Of a DNA stretch of 64,000 nucleotides, positions 42,936 through 49,334 are shown one piece after another. Both the position numbers and the translations under genes were made by a program. The notes below the pieces were generated by a model that was given only the letters and a program-made list of their open reading frames with translations, did not search any database and was not told the DNA's origin. Source of the stretch: Anaerolineales bacterium. GTDB taxonomy: Bacteria; Chloroflexota; Anaerolineae; Anaerolineales; Villigracilaceae. Each line of letters opens with the position of its first letter. The stretch's first letter is position 1. The DNA is taken from contig JACKAW010000003.1 of NCBI GenBank assembly GCA_020634885.1, positions 186,001 through 250,000 on the forward strand, written 5' to 3'.

Positions 42936-44087
42936 ATGGATATCGAAGCCCTGATCGAATTCACACAACGCATTGTCCGCCAGCCGAGTATGTCTGGTGA
43001 GGAAGGTGCGGTCACACAAATCGTCGTGGACGAGATGAACGCTCTCGGCTTCGATAAGGTTTGGGTCGATAAATACGGCTCCGCCGTGGGAATGATCCGC
43101 GGGGCACAGGCGGGGAAGACTCTGCTTTTTGATGCGCACACGGATACGGTGGGAATCGCTCCCGGGTCCGTCTGGACTCGCGCCCCTTTCGGCGCTGAAG
43201 TGACCGACACGCACATGTACGGACGCGGCGTGATGGATATGAAAGGCTCGCTCGCGGCGATGATCCACGCGGCGGCGAGTGTGGATAGAAGCAAGCTCGC
43301 GGGCACGGTGGTGATTTCGGCTTCGGTGATGGAAGAGGTTTTTGAGGGCGGCGCGCTCAAAGCCGTGATGGATGAAGTCAAGCCGGATTATGTGGTCATC
43401 GGCGAAGCGACCCAACTCAACCTGGCACGCGGCGGGCGCGGACGGGCAGAGATTCATCTCGAAGCGATTGGCAAGCCGTCGCATTCGTCGTCGCCGCAGT
43501 TGGGAATCAACGCCGTGCATTTGATGACGAAGGTCATCGCCGAAGTAGAGAAAGTGAAACTTGGCGAACATCCGCTGATGGGTCCTGCCATTCTTGCTCT
43601 CACCGATATTATTTCAGAACCGTATCCGGGGTACTCGGTCATCCCTGCGCTTTGCAAAGTGACTTATGATCGCCGCCTGTTGCCGGGTGAAACACCTGAA
43701 GGTGTGTTGCGTGAAATCACTTCGCTGCCCGCGTTGAAGGATATCAACTTCACGGCAAAGATCGCGCAAAGCGACCACGTCACCTACACCGGCGAAACCT
43801 TGAGCGCGAATAAATTCTTCCCCGCCTGGGAATTGGATGAAGACCATGAGTTCGTGCAGAAAGCCTTACAGGGATTACGCGCCTCAGGGCTCGACCCGAA
43901 ACTGGGTGCCTACCGATTCTGCACCAACGCCGCTTATAGCATTGGCACAGCAGGCGTTCCGACCATTGGCTTTGGTCCCGGCGCAGAAGGGGACGCACAC
44001 GTAGTGGACGAACCTCTCAGCCTCGATGAACTTGCGAAGACAGCACGCGGGTATGTGGGGATTATTGAAGCGGTGCTTGGTAAATAG
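42936..44087 (+). CDS. M20 family metallohydrolase (YgeY-like)
   Basis: 383 residues. The zinc-ligand motifs are visible: FDAHTDTVG, YGRGVMDMKGSLA and MEEVFEGG (the catalytic Glu pair). A dimerisation/lid domain (about 175-285) is inserted, and FGPGAEGDAHVVDE holds the C-terminal His. Among M20 proteins it most resembles YgeY, annotated in some genomes as a selenium-metabolism hydrolase, but ArgE/DapE-type deacylase or deaminase activity is equally possible. It is 14 bp after mvaA and upstream of the candidate selenoprotein. Confidence 0.82.
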   Translation: MDIEALIEFTQRIVRQPSMSGEEGAVTQIVVDEMNALGFDKVWVDKYGSAVGMIRGAQAGKTLLFDAHTDTVGIAPGSVWTRAPFGAEVTDTHMYGRGVMDMKGSLAAMIHAAASVDRSKLAGTVVISASVMEEVFEGGALKAVMDEVKPDYVVIGEATQLNLARGGRGRAEIHLEAIGKPSHSSSPQLGINAVHLMTKVIAEVEKVKLGEHPLMGPAILALTDIISEPYPGYSVIPALCKVTYDRRLLPGETPEGVLREITSLPALKDINFTAKIAQSDHVTYTGETLSANKFFPAWELDEDHEFVQKALQGLRASGLDPKLGAYRFCTNAAYSIGTAGVPTIGFGPGAEGDAHVVDEPLSLDELAKTARGYVGIIEAVLGK

Positions 44088-44112
44088 TAAGTGATAATTG
44101 GTGAGTAAATAA
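44085..44112. repeat. AATTGGTGA-type dispersed repeat, intergenic copy
   Basis: GTGATAATTGGTGAGTAA lies between the M20 gene and the MerB-like gene. An inverted related copy is found in the coding sequence at 44512-44545. Confidence 0.45.
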
Positions 44113-44130
44113 ACAAGTAGGCAGGTAAAC

Positions 44131-44811
44131 ATGGATGACAACTTGGTTTGGCAAGCACGGCATTTCGTTTACTCACATATCGCAGAAACCACCCGCCCAC
44201 CTCGCGTGAATGAAACCGCCGCGCATTTTGGAATCTCAATTGAAGAAGCCACGGAACTTTATAAAGAACTTCATAACCACCACGCCTTATTCCTCGACAC
44301 AGATGAAATGGCTATCCGCATGGCAAATCCGTTCTCAGGGATTCCGACCGATTTCAAAGTCCATGCCAATGGCAAAACCTACTTTGCCAACTGCGCCTGG
44401 GATATGCTTGGTATTCCCGCCGCGTTACATTGTGACGCAGTCATTGACGCCGTTTGCACAGAAAGCAATGACAAAATTCAACTTGAAATAAAGAATGGCG
44501 AAATCAATCATTCTCCAGTTACTAATCACCAATTACTAATTCACTTCCCCCTGCCCTTCGCCCAATGGTACGATGATCTCGTCTTCACCTGAGCGACCAT
44601 GCTGCTCTTCCGGTCGGAAGAATGGGTAGACAAGTGGTGTAAACGAAACAATCTCGAACGCGGCGAGATGTTGTCTCTGCAACAAGTGTGGGAGCTTTCC
44701 AAGCTTTGGTATGGTAATCGCATGTCTCTTGAATATCACGGAAGAAGTATGGAGCAGGTTGCAGATATTTTCAAGCAAACTGGGTTGAATGCTAAATTTT
44801 GGTATGCTTGA
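44131..44811 (+). CDS. MerB-like organomercurial lyase homologue with in-frame TGA (candidate selenocysteine at residue 154)
   Basis: 226 residues if TGA 44590-44592 is read as an amino acid. Residues about 1-60 form a winged-helix-like domain; the MerB domain follows. MerB cleaves carbon-mercury bonds using Cys96, Asp99 and Cys159. Here FANCAWD gives Cys88 and Asp91 at the positions of Cys96 and Asp99. The TGA after DDLVFT falls at Cys159, and the frame goes on with ATMLLFRSEEWVDKWC and about 70 more family-like residues. Two residues earlier alignment supports this: MerB reads SFCCHVHFFAS there. There is no ribosome-binding site for a restart at ATG 44599. A SECIS-like hairpin follows. Residues 128-137 (SPVTNHQLLI) come from a repeat. 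A nonsense mutation cannot be excluded. Confidence 0.72.
44512..44545. repeat. In-frame repeat segment inside the MerB-like gene
   Basis: CCAGTTACTAATCACCAATT and the following ACTAATTCAC resemble, in inverted orientation, the intergenic copy at 44085-44112. It encodes residues 128-137 (SPVTNHQLLI), located in a loop between the two catalytic cysteine regions. Confidence 0.55.
44597..44625 (+). promoter_or_regulatory. Candidate bacterial SECIS element
   Basis: TCTTCC (44606-44611) pairs with GGAAGA (44616-44621) around the loop GGTC (44612-44615); CCAT (44597-44600) pairs with ATGG (44622-44625) beyond a 5-nt bulge. Counting U of UGA as 1, the loop is at 23-26, against GGUCU at 22-26 in the E. 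coli fdhF SECIS, where the loop G and U contact SelB. Confidence 0.6.
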
Positions 44812-44838
44812 TGTGTACCTGAAAACAAGTGGACTGTT

Positions 44839-45708
44839 ATGAGCACAACCATCATCAGCATTTTATTGGGAATCGGCGGTATGGTCGGCTGGGGGATTTA
44901 TGATTTTCTAGGCGGGGTCTTTTCAAAAAAAATCGGCTCTTTCAGGTCTTTGTTCTGGTCGCAATTAATGGGCTTGGGTGCCATCTTATTACTGACTCTT
45001 GCCTTCAAAACCCAGTTCAACATTCCCCTGCTGGCACTTGCCCTGTCGCCATTGGCGTCCATCGTCTATTCGGCGGGATATTTATTCTTCTTCAAAGGTT
45101 TTGAGAAAGGCAACGTTTCGATCATTGCCGCCACCATGAACTTGTGGGCAGTGTTCACCATGCTGTTTGCCTTCCTCTTTATGGGACAGCGCCTATCCGC
45201 CACGCAGACCCTTGGCGTTTTCTTGATCCTCTCCGGCGCGACCCTCGCCGCCATTGACTGGAACAGCGTCAAGAATCAGGGCTTCTCGCTTTCTCTGGGT
45301 GTTCGGGAGGCGGTTCTGGGCGCGTTCTTTTTCGGCGTTTTTTGGAACATCAGTGAGATCGTGTCTGAAGAGGTCGGATGGCTCGCATCTACTGTGCTGA
45401 TAAAAATTGGCATCACGATCTTTCTATTGGTGTTTTCGTATGTTGGAAAACAGGAGATCAAACTCACGGATATTTCCGCCAGGACAAAATTCGCAATCTT
45501 GTTCATGGGAGTGATCGAAGTCGCCGCGGTGGCACTCGTCAACTACGGCTTGACCATCGGCGACGCCATTTTGATCACGCCCATCGCTTCGGCGCTGTCC
45601 ATTGTGACGATTTTGCTGGCTGTGCTTTTCCTAAAAGACAAAGTCTCGACCATTCAAGGATTTGGCATTCTTATGGCAATTGCCGGAATCACCGCAACCG
45701 CATTTTAG
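44839..45708 (+). CDS. EamA/DMT family transporter
   Basis: 289 residues with ten predicted TM helices in two five-helix halves, the EamA (drug/metabolite transporter) layout. The first half ends with GVFLILSGATLAAIDW and the second with GFGILMAIAGITATAF, the repeat ends typical of this family. The substrate cannot be predicted. It is 27 bp after the MerB-like gene and 15 bp before the HAD gene, so these form a likely transcription unit. Confidence 0.85.
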   Translation: MSTTIISILLGIGGMVGWGIYDFLGGVFSKKIGSFRSLFWSQLMGLGAILLLTLAFKTQFNIPLLALALSPLASIVYSAGYLFFFKGFEKGNVSIIAATMNLWAVFTMLFAFLFMGQRLSATQTLGVFLILSGATLAAIDWNSVKNQGFSLSLGVREAVLGAFFFGVFWNISEIVSEEVGWLASTVLIKIGITIFLLVFSYVGKQEIKLTDISARTKFAILFMGVIEVAAVALVNYGLTIGDAILITPIASALSIVTILLAVLFLKDKVSTIQGFGILMAIAGITATAF

Positions 45709-45723
45709 ATTGGATACTTATTC

Positions 45724-46344
45724 ATGGCATTAATTATCTTCGATTACGACGGTGTTCTCGCAGACACGCTTGCTGACTTACTTCGGTTCGGGCAGCAAGC
45801 CTGCGATCAATTAGGCGTAAAACATACCGTGACCCAAGCTGACCTGAGCAATCTTGAGGTGATGTCCTTCGCTACCTATGGGCGAGCTTGTGAAGTGCCT
45901 GAACATCTAGTAGATGAGTTCGTCAAAATCAGCTTGAATCTATTCGCCGAGAAAAAATCTCCACCCGCCATTTTTGACGGGATGAGCGAAGTCATTCAAC
46001 ATTTTTCCAGCCAGCACAAACTCGCCATCGTGACCACAAACTCATCACAAAATGTGAATTTATTTCTTGCTCAACACGGCTTAAGCGATCTTTTCCATGC
46101 GGTCTATGGCGTGGATACACCCGGCTCGAAGGCGCACAAAATTTCACTGGCGCGAGAACGCTTTGGCGAAGAATCCGTTTACATGATCGGTGACGCATTG
46201 AGCGATATCCGCGCCGCGAAGGAAGCGGGAGTGAGCAGCATTGCCGTCACTTGGGGACATCAGAGTTTGGAGACGCTGAGGCGGGGCGAACCAGATCATG
46301 TGGTGAACAATCCTAATGAGTTGATTCAAGTGATTGAGAGATAA
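45724..46344 (+). CDS. HAD-superfamily phosphatase (phosphoglycolate phosphatase-like)
   Basis: 206 residues. HAD motif I is FDYDGVLADT, motif II is in VTTNSS, the Lys of motif III in GSKAHKIS and motif IV in MIGDALSDIRAAKEAG. A helical cap domain lies between motifs I and II (about 15-85). The substrate is a small phosphoester, not further defined. It is 15 bp after the EamA gene. The 127 bp that follow, to the HMG-CoA synthase gene, show no clear feature. Confidence 0.88.
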   Translation: MALIIFDYDGVLADTLADLLRFGQQACDQLGVKHTVTQADLSNLEVMSFATYGRACEVPEHLVDEFVKISLNLFAEKKSPPAIFDGMSEVIQHFSSQHKLAIVTTNSSQNVNLFLAQHGLSDLFHAVYGVDTPGSKAHKISLARERFGEESVYMIGDALSDIRAAKEAGVSSIAVTWGHQSLETLRRGEPDHVVNNPNELIQVIER

Positions 46345-46471
46345 AATATATAAAGTCCTCATAAATCAAATAAAATCCGTTTTTATCAGTATCTCCGTGA
46401 AGGAGCTCGAACAAGATAGCTTTTGCAAGCCCTCACCCGCTACAATCCTCCTACTAATTCAGGAAAAATAA

Positions 46472-47548
46472 ATGACAATACCTCAACCCTCCCCTACCTT
46501 ACTTAAACCCGTCAAGCCAGTTGGCATCGTCGGCTATGGCTCGTATGTACCGCGCTTCCGTTTGCCCGCCAAGGAGGTCGCCCGCGTTTGGACGGGCAAG
46601 ACCAGCGGACTTCCTATCAAGGAGAAAGCCGTGCCCGGGCTGGACGAAGACGTGATCACCATGTCTATTGAGGCGGCGCGGAATGCGATGGCGCGCGCCC
46701 AGATCGACCCAACCGAACTCCGCGCGGTGTGGGTTGGCTCCGAATCGCATCCGTATGCGGTCAAACCCACCTCTACTCTCGTAGCCGAAGCCATTGGCGC
46801 CGTCCCGAGCACGCAAGCCGCAGACTGGGAATTCGCCTGTAAAGCGGGCACCGAAGCGCTCGTCGCAGCGATGGGTCTGGTCGGCTCGGGCATGGGTCAC
46901 TACGCCATGGCAATCGGCATGGACACCGCGCAAGGCAAGCCCGGCGACGCGCTCGAATACACCGCAGGCGCGGGCGGCGGCGCGTACATCGTCGGTCCCG
47001 CCGAAGAGTCGCTGGCGGTTATCAATGCCTCCTATTCCTACGTCACTGATACACCCGATTTCTGGCGGCGCGAATATCAAAAATATCCCGAACACGGCAT
47101 GCGCTTCACAGGCGAACCCGCCTACTTCAAACACGTCAGTGAAGCCGCCACACATCTCATGGAAGCCAGCGGCACTACCGCCAAAGATTACAAGTGGGCG
47201 GTCTTCCACCAACCCAACACAAAATTCCCGCAGCGGGTCGCGGGGCAGCTCGGCTTTTCGATGGATCAAATTGAGCCGGGTCTGCTCGTGCCCATTATTG
47301 GAAATACCTACGCAGGTGCGGCGATGATCGGTTTGACCGCAACTCTCGACATCGCCCAACCTGGGGATCGAATTCTCGTCGTCTCTTTCGGCTCCGGGGC
47401 TGGGTCAGACGCCTTCGACATTACCGTCACTGATAAAGCGCCTGCCAGACAAAACCTCGCCACCAAGACTCGCGAGTACATAGCCCGCCGCACCGAAATC
47501 GATTACGCAACCTATGTTCGCTTCCGCGGCAAATTGGCAATGAAATAA
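46472..47548 (+). CDS. Hydroxymethylglutaryl-CoA synthase, archaeal type
   Basis: 358 residues. Condenses acetyl-CoA and acetoacetyl-CoA in the mevalonate pathway. The N-terminal GIVGYGSYVPRFRL, the nucleophilic Cys123 in EFACKAGTEAL and the VFHQPNTKFPQRVA His/Asn region are intact. The C-terminal TEIDYATYVRFRGKL is a hallmark of the archaeal-type enzyme, which in archaea forms a complex with a thiolase and a DUF35 protein. A thiolase-like gene follows with one unknown gene between; no DUF35 gene is in the window. AGGA precedes the ATG. Confidence 0.93.
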   Translation: MTIPQPSPTLLKPVKPVGIVGYGSYVPRFRLPAKEVARVWTGKTSGLPIKEKAVPGLDEDVITMSIEAARNAMARAQIDPTELRAVWVGSESHPYAVKPTSTLVAEAIGAVPSTQAADWEFACKAGTEALVAAMGLVGSGMGHYAMAIGMDTAQGKPGDALEYTAGAGGGAYIVGPAEESLAVINASYSYVTDTPDFWRREYQKYPEHGMRFTGEPAYFKHVSEAATHLMEASGTTAKDYKWAVFHQPNTKFPQRVAGQLGFSMDQIEPGLLVPIIGNTYAGAAMIGLTATLDIAQPGDRILVVSFGSGAGSDAFDITVTDKAPARQNLATKTREYIARRTEIDYATYVRFRGKLAMK

Positions 47549-47572
47549 TTTCTGTTTATCAAGGAAAAACCC

Positions 47573-48097
47573 ATGTTTAAAGAAACCGTTCAACTCGAAA
47601 AACTGCGCCAGAAGATCGAAGATACGTCTTATGAAGCTGGGGACAAAACTGATTATCTGAGCTACGGAAAACCATCTCCAGAACAGGCAAAACAGACCCA
47701 AGCCTTGATAGATAAATTAAACGCCGAAACCAAATCAGCTCAGTCAGAACTCAAGCAGATACTTGAGACTCTACGCACCCAAAATCCCCAAATAATCGAA
47801 GAGTGGGTTAATTATCACGTTAGCCTATTAAACAATATTATTAATGAAAACTCCGCACACAAAGATGCAAAGACCCGTAAATTCGTTGCCCAAGAGACTT
47901 TGGAAAAATGGGAAAAAGTACGCGCTGGTGAAATGGATTATGTAAACATTAACTGGCATTTCCTCAAAGACTACAAAGATTATGTCAGAAAAATCAATGA
48001 GAAAAGTGAAATAAGCAAGGTTGTTCAGTCTGCAACAAACCAAGCAACCTCCGTCCAGAAAAAAGAAGAAAAGAAACCCTTTTGGAAGTTTTGGTAG
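47573..48097 (+). CDS. Hypothetical coiled-coil protein
   Basis: Not recognised. 174 residues, charged and helical (LEKLRQKIEDTSYEAG, then SEISKVVQSATNQATSVQKK), ending in a Lys/aromatic tail KKPFWKFW. No signal peptide, TM helix or Cys motif; it shows no similarity to the DUF35 zinc-ribbon/OB protein that usually accompanies HMG-CoA synthase and thiolase. Lower GC than the flanking genes suggests a later insertion between them. SD-like AAGGAAA precedes the ATG. Confidence 0.6.
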   Translation: MFKETVQLEKLRQKIEDTSYEAGDKTDYLSYGKPSPEQAKQTQALIDKLNAETKSAQSELKQILETLRTQNPQIIEEWVNYHVSLLNNIINENSAHKDAKTRKFVAQETLEKWEKVRAGEMDYVNINWHFLKDYKDYVRKINEKSEISKVVQSATNQATSVQKKEEKKPFWKFW

Positions 48098-48123
48098 CAG
48101 GCAACAAAGGAAATATACACAAC

Positions 48124-49284
48124 ATGACAGACGTCGTTATTGCAGGAATTGGACAAACCGAAGTTGGCGAGCATTGGGATATTGGTCTGCGTGACCTTGC
48201 TTATGCTGCCATTCATGATGCCATTCAAGATGCAGGCGGGCTAAAGCCGCAATCGCTTTTTGTGGGCAACATGCTTGCGCCCAATCTTTCACGGCAGGCA
48301 CACGTTGGCGCACTGATCGCAGATTATTCTGGCTTGACTGGCGTTGAAGCTGTGACAGTCGAAGCAGCGGGTGCCTCGGGCGGAGCGGCGCTTCGCCAGG
48401 GCTACCTTGCCGTCGCCAGCGGATTTGTGGATGTGGCGTTGGTCGTCGGCGTGGAAAAATTTACAGACAAAGTCGGTGCAGGCGTGGATGAAGCTCTCGC
48501 CACCACCGGCGATGCCGACTATGAAGCCGTGCAAGGTATGACACCCGCCGCGCAAGCTGCGCTGCTGATGAAGCGTTACATGCACGAGAACGATGTCCCT
48601 GCCGATGGGTTTGCGGGTTTTGCACTTGCAGCGCATGCACACGGCGCTGGCAACAAGAACGCCATGTTCCGCAAAGCCATCAAACCAGAAGTGTATGCCA
48701 AAGCTGAAATGGTCAGCGACCCGCTCAACATGTTCGACATGGCTCCCAATGCGGATGGCGCTGCCGCGCTCGTTCTGACTCGCCGTGAGCTGCTCCCATC
48801 CAGTTGGGCGAATCCACTCGTGAAGATCGCTGGCTCGGCGTCGTCGTCAGACACATTGGCATTGCACGACCGCAAAGATATGCTGTATTTTGAGACAGCA
48901 CAAATCTCCGCGGGCAAGGCGATGAAGCAGGTTGGCTTGACTCTCGATGGCATTGACTTCTTCGAGTATCACGATGCGTTCAGCATTTTTGCTGCGCTGC
49001 AACTCGAAGCCGTTGGGTTTGCGATCAAAGGTAAAGGCTGGAAACTCGCCGCGGATGGCTCGATTGGGTTGAAGGGCAGCATTCCCTGTGCCACGATGGG
49101 CGGTATGAAAGCACGCGGTTTCGCAGGAGGGGCTGCCGGTGTGTATCAAGCCGTCGAAGCAGCTCTCCAGTTACGAGGTCAGGCTGAGGCGAATCAAGTT
49201 AAGGATGCAAAGTTCGGGCTGATCCAGTCGTTGGGTGGTCCCGCTTCCACGGCAGTGAGTCATATCTTGCAACGGTTGGATTAA
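48124..49284 (+). CDS. Thiolase-like protein (acetoacetyl-CoA thiolase family), active-site residues altered
   Basis: 386 residues of the archaeal/SCP2-type thiolase family, beginning MTDVVIAGIGQTEVG. In this family the nucleophile lies in AACASGG; here residues 81-87 read AAGASGG, with Gly83 (GGT) instead of Cys. The GHPxGATG segment near the C-terminus reads GFAGGAAG, so its His is Phe333. The EYHDAFS segment is kept. It therefore may not be an active thiolase, though its place after HMG-CoA synthase suggests a structural or substrate-passing role. ATG 48124 is preferred over an upstream start that overlaps the preceding gene. Confidence 0.85.
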   Translation: MTDVVIAGIGQTEVGEHWDIGLRDLAYAAIHDAIQDAGGLKPQSLFVGNMLAPNLSRQAHVGALIADYSGLTGVEAVTVEAAGASGGAALRQGYLAVASGFVDVALVVGVEKFTDKVGAGVDEALATTGDADYEAVQGMTPAAQAALLMKRYMHENDVPADGFAGFALAAHAHGAGNKNAMFRKAIKPEVYAKAEMVSDPLNMFDMAPNADGAAALVLTRRELLPSSWANPLVKIAGSASSSDTLALHDRKDMLYFETAQISAGKAMKQVGLTLDGIDFFEYHDAFSIFAALQLEAVGFAIKGKGWKLAADGSIGLKGSIPCATMGGMKARGFAGGAAGVYQAVEAALQLRGQAEANQVKDAKFGLIQSLGGPASTAVSHILQRLD

Positions 49285-49334
49285 ATTATGTAGGTCATGC
49301 TTGATACCCATTCTATCTAGGCACTTAGCGTGAC

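Noticed and set aside
44599..44811. A separate 70-residue gene starting at ATG 44599
   Set aside because: No ribosome-binding site before it, same frame as the upstream MerB-like part, and its sequence is the missing C-terminus of that protein.
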